DNA of 23,337 nucleotides from assembly GCA_002299965.1 (NCBI GenBank), contig DBOM01000032.1, forward strand, positions 1 to 23,337. Direction: 5' to 3'. Of this stretch, positions 16,265-23,337 are shown one piece after another. Each line of letters starts with the position of its first letter. The stretch's first letter is position 1. A program made the position numbers and the translations under genes. The stretch is from Caldiserica bacterium UBA646 (lineage in GTDB: Bacteria > Caldisericota > Caldisericia > Caldisericales > Caldisericaceae). Below the pieces are notes generated by a model, which saw only the letters and a list, made by a program, of their open reading frames with translations, was not told the origin of the DNA and did not search any database.

Positions 16265-17579
16265 AGAATATGTTTGTACTAGTTGTGGGTACAGGTCTCC
16301 AATTAGATTGGGTAAATGTCCTGAATGTGATGCATGGAATAGTTTTATAGAAATAAGTGAAAGTAACAAAGAAACTATCATTCCAATTTCTATTACATCT
16401 GACACAATAAAATTATATGAAGAGCGGATAAAGACTGGCAACGGCGAGTTCGACAGAGTTCTGGGCGGGGGTATCGTAAGAGGATCCATTATTCTCGTTG
16501 GCGGAGAACCCGGCATAGGGAAATCTACTCTTTTACTTCAAATAGCGAGTATTTTTGCAAAAAAAGGCAAAGTACTATATGTTTCAGGAGAAGAATCTTA
16601 TCTTCAGATCAGAATGCGGGCTAAACGACTTGGAACGGAATTAGATAATTTATACCTTCTCATAGAGCAGAATATAGAGCTTATTGGGAATACAATATTG
16701 CAAGAAGATCCTGTACTTGTAGTTATCGACTCTGTACAGACAATGTTTTCTCCGCATTTGGAAGGCTCGGCAGGTAGTGTTACCCAGGTAAAAGAATGCA
16801 CAAGAATTGTTACTGATATTGCTAAAAAAAATGGCATACCCATTATGCTTGTAGGACATGTGACGAAAGGTGGGATAATAGCAGGGCCTAAGACAATCGA
16901 GCATCTTGTGGACGGTGTTTTTTATCTTGAAGGCGAGAGAACAGATATAAAAAGAATATTACGGGGAGTCAAAAATAGATTTGGTACAACAAATGAAGTT
17001 GGCATTTTTGAAATGCAGGAAAAAGGGCTTATCGAAGCTGAAAATCCAATGCTCACTTTTATTTCAGGGGAAAATGAGTTTCCAATTGGTTCTGTTATAA
17101 CTGCTACATTCGAAGGCAGTCTTCCAATTTTTATAGAAGTTCAAGCGCTCGCAACGCCAACATATTTTCCGATACCACGAAGAGTTGTCAGTGGCGTGGA
17201 TTATAACAGACTTTTATTGATTATTGCTATTTTAGAAAAGCGGTTACATCTTAATAAATTAGGCAGTTTTGACATATATGCAAATACAGTTGGAGGTTTC
17301 AAGACGCAGGATAGAGCTATCGATCTTTCTATTGCTGTATCAATTATGTCCAATATTTACGAAAAGAGTATTTCCGAGAAAACAGTAGTGTTTGGTGAGT
17401 TAGGTTTAGGTGGGGAAATAAGGCCCACAATTGGAGCAGAGCGGAAAGTAATGTATGGAAAGAGACTTGGATTTAAGAACTTTATACTCCCGTCTTTTTT
17501 TAAGGATAAAATTAAAATTGCAGGAATAGACCTTAATTTTGTGGATAATATAAAAGACGTTAAGGAAATTCTTTTCTAA
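16245..17579 (+). CDS. radA: DNA repair protein RadA/Sms
   Basis: ATP-dependent branch-migration helicase that processes recombination intermediates. It is 444 residues, the usual size. An N-terminal zinc finger has Cys11, Cys14, Cys25 and Cys28 (CTSC...CPEC). The RecA-like core carries Walker A GEPGIGKST (87-95), Walker B LVVIDS (158-163), and the RadA signature KNRFG (243-247). The C-terminal Lon-protease-like domain (about 280-444; DIYANTVGG, GELGLGGEIRP) lacks a protease role in this family. The start lies within lysS (20-nt overlap) without an obvious Shine-Dalgarno site, so translation probably depends on lysS. ispD begins 1 nt after its stop codon. Confidence 0.96.
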   Translation: MRKKKSKEYVCTSCGYRSPIRLGKCPECDAWNSFIEISESNKETIIPISITSDTIKLYEERIKTGNGEFDRVLGGGIVRGSIILVGGEPGIGKSTLLLQIASIFAKKGKVLYVSGEESYLQIRMRAKRLGTELDNLYLLIEQNIELIGNTILQEDPVLVVIDSVQTMFSPHLEGSAGSVTQVKECTRIVTDIAKKNGIPIMLVGHVTKGGIIAGPKTIEHLVDGVFYLEGERTDIKRILRGVKNRFGTTNEVGIFEMQEKGLIEAENPMLTFISGENEFPIGSVITATFEGSLPIFIEVQALATPTYFPIPRRVVSGVDYNRLLLIIAILEKRLHLNKLGSFDIYANTVGGFKTQDRAIDLSIAVSIMSNIYEKSISEKTVVFGELGLGGEIRPTIGAERKVMYGKRLGFKNFILPSFFKDKIKIAGIDLNFVDNIKDVKEILF

Positions 17580-17580
17580 G

Positions 17581-18261
17581 ATGAACTTTTCAGTTTCTGC
17601 AATTATTGTTGCAGCAGGCAAAGGGAAAAGAATAGGCGGATTAGACAAGAGTTTTGTGAACTTGAACGGGAAGCCTATTATTTCTTATTCTTTTAATTGT
17701 TTATCTCAATATAAATTTGTTAGGGAAATTATAGTTGTGCTGAATAGCAAAAATATTAAAGAAGGGAAAGCATTGCTGATGCCCGATAAATTAACATTAA
17801 CAGCGGTACTTGGCGGTGATACACGTGCTGAAAGCGTGCGAAACGGCGTGCTAAAGGCAAAGGAAGAATTTGTTCTAATACATGATGCTGCGCGTCCCTT
17901 TGTCACTGAAGAGCTTTTGGACAGAATCTTTGCGGGTATGGCCTCAGGAGTGGACGCTGTAATACCGGTAATACCAGTAAAATCAACAGTAAAATATATT
18001 GATGAGAATTCTTTTGTGGAGAAAACCGTTGATCGGAAAAGGTTAGTTATCGTTCAGACGCCTCAACTCTTCAGGAAAAAAGCATTGTTGGATGCGTATA
18101 GAGGGAGTAGCCTCATCGGAATAACTGATGAGGCGATGTTAATAGAAAAGACGAATGGAAAAGTAAGAGTTGTAGTTGGAATGGAAGAGAATCTCAAGAT
18201 TACAACGCCTTTTGACTTAATTTTAATGGAGGGAGTGTTAAAAAAATGGAGCAAAGAGTAG
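17581..18261 (+). CDS. ispD: 2-C-methyl-D-erythritol 4-phosphate cytidylyltransferase
   Basis: Third enzyme of the MEP isoprenoid pathway, joining MEP and CTP to CDP-ME. It is 226 residues, typical. The CTP-binding loop is AAGKGKR (11-17) with Lys23 equivalent to the catalytic Lys27 of E. coli. The loop between Arg17 and Lys23 is one residue shorter than in E. coli and the usual KQ reads KSF. Other motifs are GGDTRAESVRNG (78-89), IHDAARPF (100-107), DRKRLVIVQTPQ and KITTPFDL. It is separated from radA by 1 nt and overlaps ispF by 16 nt. The adjacency to ispF is widespread and confirms the pathway. Confidence 0.95.
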   Translation: MNFSVSAIIVAAGKGKRIGGLDKSFVNLNGKPIISYSFNCLSQYKFVREIIVVLNSKNIKEGKALLMPDKLTLTAVLGGDTRAESVRNGVLKAKEEFVLIHDAARPFVTEELLDRIFAGMASGVDAVIPVIPVKSTVKYIDENSFVEKTVDRKRLVIVQTPQLFRKKALLDAYRGSSLIGITDEAMLIEKTNGKVRVVVGMEENLKITTPFDLILMEGVLKKWSKE

Positions 18262-18728
18262 GCATCGGGTATGATTCTCATAGATTTAGCGAATCAAGAG
18301 CTTTGTATATTGGAGGAGTCAAGATACCCTATAAATTTGGATTGGAAGGCCATTCAGATGCAGATGTATTGATACATGCTCTTATTGATGCACTTCTTGG
18401 GGCAGCAGCATTAGGTGATATAGGTACACTATTCCCGGATACTGAAGAAAAATATCAAAATATAAGGAGCAGTATTCTGCTTGAAGAGGCATTAAAACGT
18501 GTGCATAATGATGGATGGAATATTGAAAACATTGATGCTACTGTTATTGCGGAGGAACCGCAATTAATGCCATTTATTCAGGAAATAAATGAGAATCTTT
18601 CTAAAATTATTGATATTAATTTGAACAAAATTAACGTAAAAGCAACAACGAATGAAGGGATGGGCTTTATTGGCAGAAAAGAAGGCATTGCTGCGCTAGC
18701 CGTTGCATTGTTAAAAAGGGGTGAATAG
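18246..18728 (+). CDS. ispF: 2-C-methyl-D-erythritol 2,4-cyclodiphosphate synthase
   Basis: Fifth enzyme of the MEP pathway, cyclising CDP-ME 2-phosphate with release of CMP. It is 160 residues, the standard size for this trimeric zinc enzyme. The zinc ligands Asp10 and His12 lie in GYDSHR, and His44 in HSDADVLIH corresponds to E. coli His42. LGDIGTLFPDT (56-66) and the C-terminal ATTNEGMGFIGRKEGIAA are family signatures. GGAGGGAG lies about 10 nt before the ATG, within ispD. The intermediate kinase gene ispE is not in the window. Confidence 0.96.
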   Translation: MEQRVGIGYDSHRFSESRALYIGGVKIPYKFGLEGHSDADVLIHALIDALLGAAALGDIGTLFPDTEEKYQNIRSSILLEEALKRVHNDGWNIENIDATVIAEEPQLMPFIQEINENLSKIIDINLNKINVKATTNEGMGFIGRKEGIAALAVALLKRGE

Positions 18729-18731
18729 ACA

Positions 18732-19673
18732 ATGAAAAAACAGTTTGTTAAGGATTTGAAGCCAGGCGTTTTTGTGAAGAGCATTTTTATTGTCGCAGAA
18801 GAAGAAAAGGCGCTTACAAAGGACAAAAAGGAGTATATTTCACTTATTCTTGCAGATAAGACAGGGAGAATATATGGAAAAATATGGGATAATGCCACGG
18901 AACTTGGTAAATTGTTCAAAAAAGGAGATATCGTCGAGATCTCAGGTAATATTACAACCTACAAGGAAACACCTCAGATTCGCGTGGAAACCTTGCGAAG
19001 ATGCAGCGAAGAGGAAATAGATAGTGCTGATTTTTTACCAGTTACAGAAAAGGATAGAGATGTTTTACTTAAAAATCTTTTAGAGATAGCGGAAAGCGTT
19101 CAAAATCCGTACCTTAAATCTCTTTTAAAAAGTATATTTGCTAATAGACGAATTATCGATGGCATAAAGAACGCTCCTGCAAGTGTCTCTATACATCATG
19201 GTTATGTGGGAGGCCTGCTTGAACATACTTTGAATGTCGTAAAAATATGTGAAACAGTAGCATCTATGTATCCAGTGGTGGATCGAGATTTACTAATAAC
19301 CGGGGCGCTTTTGCATGATATCGGGAAGATTGAAGAGTATAACTACAGCAAAATAATTGAACACACAGACAGTGGTAAATTGTTGGGACACATTGCGCTT
19401 GAAATGGTATTTATAAGCAAAGAGATTGAAAAGATGCAATCTTTTCCTGACGATCTTAAAATGGAACTATTGCATCTTATTCTTTCACATCATGGCGAAT
19501 ATGAATATGGATCTCCCAAAATTCCTTCCACCGTAGAGGCAGCTGCACTGGCTTATGCCGATCTGTTGGATAGCAGGGTTGAAAGTTTTATTGAAGTAGC
19601 AAATAATAACAACGAAAATTGGAGTGGATATATTGGCTTTCTTGGAAGAAAGGTTTTTAAAAGGCAAGAATAA
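18732..19673 (+). CDS. YhaM-like 3'-5' exoribonuclease (OB-fold plus HD domain)
   Basis: 313 residues, matching B. subtilis YhaM (314) in length and domain order. An N-terminal OB fold (about 10-90; LADKTGRIYGKIWD, KKGDIVEISGNI) presumably binds nucleic acid. The HD phosphohydrolase domain (about 155-300) keeps His165 (GGLLEHTLNV), the HD pair His195-Asp196 (LLHDIGK), His220, His253-His254 (SHHGEYE) and Asp277. YhaM degrades single-stranded RNA or DNA from the 3' end with a metal. It starts 3 nt after the ispF stop codon and is followed by uppP after 45 bp. Another HD-type nucleic-acid hydrolase is possible, but the OB plus HD layout is specific. Confidence 0.88.
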   Translation: MKKQFVKDLKPGVFVKSIFIVAEEEKALTKDKKEYISLILADKTGRIYGKIWDNATELGKLFKKGDIVEISGNITTYKETPQIRVETLRRCSEEEIDSADFLPVTEKDRDVLLKNLLEIAESVQNPYLKSLLKSIFANRRIIDGIKNAPASVSIHHGYVGGLLEHTLNVVKICETVASMYPVVDRDLLITGALLHDIGKIEEYNYSKIIEHTDSGKLLGHIALEMVFISKEIEKMQSFPDDLKMELLHLILSHHGEYEYGSPKIPSTVEAAALAYADLLDSRVESFIEVANNNNENWSGYIGFLGRKVFKRQE

Positions 19674-19718
19674 CCTTTAGATACAGAAAATGAACTCGAA
19701 AATATTTAAGGAGATGAG

Positions 19719-20528
19719 ATGAATATATTCAAGGCAATTGTTTTAGGCGCTATCCAGGGATTAACAGAATTTTTACCTGTCAGCAGTTCGGGCAATCTTG
19801 TTATTTATCCTGCAATTTTTGGGTGGGGCACGCCGACGCTTTCTTTTGCAATGGCCCTGCACCTGGGAACACTTTTTGCCGTTCTTTTATACTATTTAAA
19901 AGACGTGAAGAAGCTTATTGTGGCTTTTTTTCACACGTTTAGAAGCAACAAGACAGACGAAGAAAGCTTTTATGTTCGGTTGTTCTGGCTTCTTTTTGTA
20001 GCTCTACTTCCCGCCAGTATTGTGGGCCTACTTTTTTCGGATAGAATTGGCGAAGTATTTGCGCAGCCACATATTGTTTCTATATTTTTGTTTATTACTG
20101 CGGCTATTCTTATTGCATCAAGCGTTAATTTTCATGGGGAGCGTGCCACTCTGAAACATATTTCTTTAAAGCACGCATTATCTGTGGGTTTTCTTCAGAT
20201 TATTGCACTGTTTCCTGGTATTTCTCGTTCGGGTTCTACTATTGCGGGTGGAATTTTTTCCGGAATGAATAGAGAAGATGCGGCAAAATTTTCTTTTCTC
20301 CTTTCCATTCCCATCATTGGAGGAGCAGGCCTTCTTGAATTGAAGAGTGCTTTGAACGTATCCATCTCCGGGGTTTCTTTCAGTGCACTTTTAGCAGGGT
20401 TTTTTGCTTCGTTTATTTTTGGTTTCTTGTCGATAAAATTCTTTTTCATGGTTATTAGAAAAGCAAAGTTTTATTATTTTGCTTTGTACTGTATAACACT
20501 CGGTGTTGTTGGATTTATATTTACTTAA
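19719..20528 (+). CDS. uppP: Undecaprenyl-diphosphatase (UppP/BacA family)
   Basis: Integral membrane phosphatase that makes undecaprenyl phosphate, the carrier for peptidoglycan precursors, and can confer bacitracin resistance. It is 269 residues with about 8 hydrophobic segments. Family motifs are QGLTEFLPVSSSGN (13-26) and PGISRSGSTIAGG, the latter with the conserved Arg. Two family-critical positions differ: E. coli Glu17 is Gln13 here, a common variant, and E. coli His30 is Asn26 (codon AAT). That His, in the usual S-[ST]-G-H motif, has been proposed as catalytic, so activity deserves testing. AAGGAG lies just before the ATG. It fits with ispD and ispF upstream, since MEP products feed undecaprenyl synthesis. 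Confidence 0.92.
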   Translation: MNIFKAIVLGAIQGLTEFLPVSSSGNLVIYPAIFGWGTPTLSFAMALHLGTLFAVLLYYLKDVKKLIVAFFHTFRSNKTDEESFYVRLFWLLFVALLPASIVGLLFSDRIGEVFAQPHIVSIFLFITAAILIASSVNFHGERATLKHISLKHALSVGFLQIIALFPGISRSGSTIAGGIFSGMNREDAAKFSFLLSIPIIGGAGLLELKSALNVSISGVSFSALLAGFFASFIFGFLSIKFFFMVIRKAKFYYFALYCITLGVVGFIFT

Positions 20529-20555
20529 TTTATAATGAAGAAAGGAGGGATTAAA

Positions 20556-20981
20556 ATGTTTGGAAAAATAATTTTTCCATACGATTTTTCTGAATATGGA
20601 GAAAAGGCAATTCCTTATATCGAAAAATTTAAGAGTATAGGGGGAAAAGAAGTTATTATCATTTATGTAGTGGAGTATAATGAAGTTTTTAAGCACGTGT
20701 TATACAAAGAATTGGAATTGAAAAGGTTTCAGAAAAAAATTAATCTTAGACTTCAGCCCCTTAAGGAAAGGTTTGAAAAAATAGGTTTTAGTGTGACAAC
20801 GTGCGTGGAATTTGGTACACCATCCAATGTGATCATTAAAAAAGCATTGGAGTATAAGGCGGATATCATTGTAATGGGCGCACAGGGAAGGGGTGCTGTT
20901 GGTTCATTTTTTTTGGGAAGCACTGCATTGAACGTATTACAGAGGTCATCAATTCCTGTGCTTGTAGTGCCATCTAAATAG
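20556..20981 (+). CDS. Universal stress protein, UspA family
   Basis: 141 residues with a single Usp domain. I chose ATG 20556 because AAAGGAGGG (20541-20549) lies 6 nt upstream and the protein then begins with the family start (MFGKIIFPYDFSEYGEKAI); the ATG at 20535 precedes the ribosome site. The ATP-binding pattern G-x2-G-x9-G-[ST] is intact as GAQG...GST near the C-terminus, ending in the family IPVLVVP. The protein is cytoplasmic and probably binds ATP. Its physiological role cannot be deduced. It is 27 bp from uppP and may end the long + strand run. It converges with the RidA-family gene, with 7 bp between stop codons. Confidence 0.92.
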   Translation: MFGKIIFPYDFSEYGEKAIPYIEKFKSIGGKEVIIIYVVEYNEVFKHVLYKELELKRFQKKINLRLQPLKERFEKIGFSVTTCVEFGTPSNVIIKKALEYKADIIVMGAQGRGAVGSFFLGSTALNVLQRSSIPVLVVPSK

Positions 20982-20988
20982 CCTGAAC

Positions 20989-21450
20989 TTAATATAATTC
21001 TACTATTGCGCTTATTTCCATTGCAGCTCCGACAGGTAGGCTGACTACGCCGATTGCTGTTCTTGAATGTTTGCCTTTTTCATTATTATTAAAAATTGTG
21101 GCTACAAAATCGGATACTACATTCATTACTCTGGATTGTTCTGTAAATTCAGCCGTTGAATTTATGAAGCCTTCGATTTTAACAATTTGTTTTACTTTGT
21201 CTAGGTCTCCTATGACTTTTTTTAAGTTTGAAATGAGTTGTAGCGCGCATAGCTCCGCAATGTCCTTACCATTTTCGAAGTTGAGATCTTTTCCGAATTT
21301 TCCTGTTACAACCTTTTTGTTACGTACAGGCACAACGCCTGAAAGATAAACAACGTTTTCTACGAAAATAGCAGGGACATACGATCCCAGGCTTTCAGAA
21401 GGTGGTGGCAGAATAATCCCAAGCTCTTCTAAACGTTTTTCTACTGTCAT
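20989..21450 (-). CDS. RidA/YjgF family protein, long (~150 aa) subfamily
   Basis: 153 residues, longer than classical RidA (about 128). It fits the YjgF-like subfamily that begins LEELGI.LP and carries YVPA, LSGVVP, GKFGKDL, ALQLISNLK and VKIEGF.N. Arg130 in HSRTAIGVVSLP corresponds to the RidA arginine (Arg105 in E. coli) that anchors the substrate carboxylate, and Glu144 to Glu120. Classical RidA hydrolyses reactive enamines and imines from amino acid metabolism. This longer subfamily is not well characterised, so deaminase activity is inferred. It lies 44 bp downstream of era on the same strand, with AGAGAGG before its ATG, so it is probably co-transcribed. Confidence 0.88.
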   Translation of the reverse strand: MTVEKRLEELGIILPPPSESLGSYVPAIFVENVVYLSGVVPVRNKKVVTGKFGKDLNFENGKDIAELCALQLISNLKKVIGDLDKVKQIVKIEGFINSTAEFTEQSRVMNVVSDFVATIFNNNEKGKHSRTAIGVVSLPVGAAMEISAIVELY

Positions 21451-21494
21451 TATTACCTCTCTTCATATTTTATTGTGTTATCTATAAATAAAAT

Positions 21495-22382
21495 CTAATC
21501 AGAGACTCTATAACCTAATTTTTTTACTTTTTCTTCGAATTTTGGCCAATCTTTTTCTGTGCGCACAAAAATATCCAGATAAACGGGTTTGTTCACGATT
21601 TGTTGTATATCAAAACGTGCCTCTGTCCCAATTCTTTTGAGCATTTTGCCTTTTTTCCCTATTACGATGCCTTTTTGAGATTCTCTTGCGACAGAAATTA
21701 CAGCGCGGACATACAGCACCCCGTTCTTCCTTTCTTTCATTTCTTCTATATTTACAGCGGCAGAGTAAGGGAGCTCTTTTCCAAGGCGAAGAAATAATTT
21801 TTCTCTTATTGCCTCAGAGATTAAAAGTGGCAGTGGTCTATCTGTTAACATATCTTTTGGAAAGTATTCTGGTCCCTCGTGAAGATATTTTTTCGTTTTA
21901 GTAACGAGCAAATCAACATTTTTCCCTGTTAATGCAGCGATTTTTACCACTTCTTTGAATGGGAATAGCTTTCTAAATTCTTGCTCAGTGGCTTTAATTT
22001 GGTCTTCACTGTGTCGGTCTATTTTATTCATTACAAGAAATACCGGAATATCTATTTTCCTGAGTTTTTCCATTATTTTCGGGTATTCTTCTCCGGGAAA
22101 ATCTTCGGGTTCTATCATAAGATATACAAGATCGACTCCTTTTATACTTTTTATGGCAGTTTCTACCATATATTTATTTAATGCACTTCTAGCATTATGT
22201 ACTCCGGGAGTGTCTATAAATACTAATTGCGCATCAGGAAGGTTTTTTACTCCCAAGATTTTGAAGCGCGTGGTCTGTGGTTTTGGCGAAATGATAGAAA
22301 TCTTTGTACCCACAAGATAATTGAGTAATGTAGATTTTCCTACATTTGGCCTGCCCAAAATGACAATAAATCCGCTTTTCAT
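21495..22382 (-). CDS. era: GTPase Era
   Basis: Essential GTPase that binds 16S rRNA 3' ends and promotes 30S subunit maturation. It is 295 residues, normal size. G motifs are GRPNVGKS (10-17), the switch QTTR (36-39), DTPG (57-60) and NKID (119-122). A C-terminal KH domain has GIVIGKKGKMLKRIG. The ATG has AAAGGA about 8 nt upstream. A good minus-strand promoter lies at 22455-22483, giving an estimated leader of about 65 nt. RidA follows. The usual neighbours (ybeY, recO, cdd) are absent. Confidence 0.97.
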   Translation of the reverse strand: MKSGFIVILGRPNVGKSTLLNYLVGTKISIISPKPQTTRFKILGVKNLPDAQLVFIDTPGVHNARSALNKYMVETAIKSIKGVDLVYLMIEPEDFPGEEYPKIMEKLRKIDIPVFLVMNKIDRHSEDQIKATEQEFRKLFPFKEVVKIAALTGKNVDLLVTKTKKYLHEGPEYFPKDMLTDRPLPLLISEAIREKLFLRLGKELPYSAAVNIEEMKERKNGVLYVRAVISVARESQKGIVIGKKGKMLKRIGTEARFDIQQIVNKPVYLDIFVRTEKDWPKFEEKVKKLGYRVSD

Positions 22383-22446
22383 ATGTATTTCCTTTCTCTG
22401 CGCCTTTTGTTTAAATTGTGTTACCGAGCTATTTTAATATTAGCGC

Positions 22447-22474
22447 TTTTAATTATTATACAGTATTTTATAAT
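22447..22474 (+). promoter_or_regulatory. Candidate promoter of the secreted coiled-coil gene
   Basis: A perfect TATAAT at 22469-22474 has only a weak -35 (TTTTAA at 22447-22452, 16-bp spacer). It is about 65 bp before the start codon at 22539. It overlaps the era promoter on the other strand, so the two are probably mutually exclusive if both are used. Confidence 0.4.
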
Positions 22475-22483
22475 TTATGTGAA
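22455..22483 (-). promoter_or_regulatory. Promoter of era-ridA
   Basis: On the minus strand TTCACA (complement of 22478-22483, 5 of 6 to TTGACA) lies 17 bp from a perfect TATAAT (complement of 22455-22460). The era start is about 73 bp from the -10. The plus-strand -10 of the divergent gene falls inside its spacer. Confidence 0.55.
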
Positions 22484-22538
22484 CCTTTTTCTTCTTAGGA
22501 GTATCTAATATATGATATTCAAAAAAAGGAGGTATGAG

Positions 22539-23228
22539 ATGGCTAAAAAATTTTTAGTAGTTTTGTTAGTTACAGTATTTGCTGCAACACTCTTTATTGC
22601 ACCAAAATTAGGCCTTGCAGAAGGGAACGATTATGAAACAGCATTAAATGTGTATAATGCGAAAATTGAACAAGCTAATTCTGAACTGATTATTTTAAAC
22701 GAGAAAATGACGCAGGTGAGAGAAAAACAAAAAGAGATATTTGCAGTGCTAAAAGAAAAGAAGGATAATGGAGAAGAGATTAATGAAGAAGTAAAACCGC
22801 TTATCAAAAAACTTATAGAGATCAAAAAATCGGCAGAACGGCTCAAGGATATAAGAGAAGCACGGTTTTACTATGCAAAAACACTTTCAGGCCAGCTAAA
22901 TGAAAAGATGGAAGAGATTAGAGAAATGAAAGAAAGTAACGCAAGTAAAGAAGAGATGGAAAACCTTTTAAAAGAAACACATAATTTGAGGAAAAAGATT
23001 GGAAACGTTTTGCCTTTTAGCTTGAAACTCTCACTTAATAAGACAGACAGGGTCAAAGAAACTGCTGAAAAGCTTAAAGACAATGAAAAAGAAGATAGGG
23101 CAGTAAAACTTTTAGAGAGTGCCACAAAGAGAGTTGAAAGAGAGATTGAGATGGCACATAGGCAAGAAGAAAATCTTGATAAAACATTGGATTTACTTAA
23201 TCGGGTTGCAGATGAGCTTGGGATATGA
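22539..23228 (+). CDS. Secreted coiled-coil protein of unknown function
   Basis: 229 residues. I chose ATG 22539 because AAAGGAGG (22525-22532) lies 6 nt upstream; the in-frame ATG at 22512 precedes that site. An N-terminal signal peptide is clear: MAKK, a hydrophobic stretch to about residue 24, then GLAEGN. The mature part is almost entirely charged alpha-helix rich in Lys and Glu. Predicted coiled coils cover about 35-140 and 170-225, and a short less-charged segment around 150-160 (NVLPFSLKLSL) separates them. There is no cysteine, lipobox or recognised domain. I cannot name the family; Spy/CpxP-like LTxxQ motifs are absent. The next gene begins inside its stop codon, so the two are translationally coupled. 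A periplasmic or surface partner of a membrane protein is possible. Confidence 0.8.
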   Translation: MAKKFLVVLLVTVFAATLFIAPKLGLAEGNDYETALNVYNAKIEQANSELIILNEKMTQVREKQKEIFAVLKEKKDNGEEINEEVKPLIKKLIEIKKSAERLKDIREARFYYAKTLSGQLNEKMEEIREMKESNASKEEMENLLKETHNLRKKIGNVLPFSLKLSLNKTDRVKETAEKLKDNEKEDRAVKLLESATKRVEREIEMAHRQEENLDKTLDLLNRVADELGI

Positions 23229-23337
23229 AGATAAATTCAATTCAAGGCGTTATAACAATACGAATGACTGTGTGGTTTGCCGCGGCACTTATCGCTCCTT
23301 TTGTACTGAAGTACATTGCTAATGAGAAAGAAATTCA
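23225..23337 (+). CDS. Start of a membrane protein, truncated by the window end
   Basis: ATG at 23225 overlaps the preceding stop codon (ATGA). The frame stays open for all 37 visible codons to the edge. The product begins MKINSIQGVITIRMTV, then a hydrophobic segment (WFAAALIAPFVL), then charged KYIANEKEI. This looks like a signal-anchor or first transmembrane helix, as in sensor kinases and other inner-membrane proteins. No strong Shine-Dalgarno site is present, which agrees with coupled translation. Family unknown. Confidence 0.5.
   Translation, partial: MKINSIQGVITIRMTVWFAAALIAPFVLKYIANEKEI

Noticed and set aside
20535..20555. Longer start for the UspA-family gene at ATG 20535
   Set aside because: The AAAGGAGGG lies after this ATG and 6 nt before ATG 20556, and family alignment begins at the latter.
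22512..22538. Longer start for the secreted coiled-coil gene at ATG 22512
   Set aside because: It would place the ribosome site inside the coding region and add charged residues before a signal peptide that already begins properly at 22539.

Overview
The window is an AT-rich, almost fully coding stretch of a bacterial chromosome. Bacterial-type type III pantothenate kinase, the MEP isoprenoid enzymes IspD and IspF, UppP, GreA, Era and RadA exclude an archaeon. Shine-Dalgarno sites are strong (AAGGAGG-like) and several genes overlap. The secreted proteins combine NHL propeller, NEW3, cohesin and 'copper amine oxidase N-terminal-like' domains. This mix suggests a deep-branching anaerobic, possibly thermophilic lineage such as Caldisericota, or a Firmicutes relative. 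That placement is inference from domain content, not from a marker search.

Layout. (1) 1-4620, + strand: the 3' part of a secreted subtilisin-like protease ending in a cohesin-like domain and a dockerin, followed 9 bp later by a large secreted mosaic protein (NHL propeller, NEW3, cohesin, Ig-like, copper-amine-oxidase-N domain). (2) 4633-5442, - strand: a dimethylargininase/amidinotransferase-fold enzyme, convergent with the previous gene. (3) 5663-8282, + strand: guaB, an IMP dehydrogenase without its CBS domains, overlapping guaA. Together they convert IMP to GMP. (4) 8375-10601, + strand: glpK and a monoacylglycerol-lipase-type esterase, which fit a path from acylglycerol through glycerol to glycerol 3-phosphate. 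(5) 10712-11614, - strand: a second alpha/beta hydrolase. (6) 11682-20981, + strand: a tightly packed run of patatin-like phospholipase, coaX, dusB, greA, lysS, radA, ispD, ispF, a YhaM-like HD exoribonuclease, uppP and a UspA-family protein. It probably starts from a TTGACA/TATATT promoter at 11615-11642. (7) 20989-22382, - strand: era followed by a RidA-family gene. (8) 22539-end, + strand: a secreted coiled-coil protein and, overlapping its stop codon, the start of a membrane protein cut by the window edge.

The core genes cover GMP synthesis, CoA synthesis, tRNA modification and charging, transcript cleavage, DNA repair, isoprenoid precursor synthesis and undecaprenyl carrier recycling. 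IspD, IspF and UppP fall on one metabolic line (MEP precursors to undecaprenyl phosphate). The most unusual content is the secreted cohesin/dockerin pair at the left edge, the CBS-less IMP dehydrogenase, the UppP whose conserved histidine is asparagine, and the unrecognised secreted coiled-coil plus membrane-protein pair at the right edge. I found no tRNA, rRNA, CRISPR array, insertion sequence or riboswitch. The only gaps above 100 bp are 5443-5662, 10602-10711 and 22383-22538, described below.
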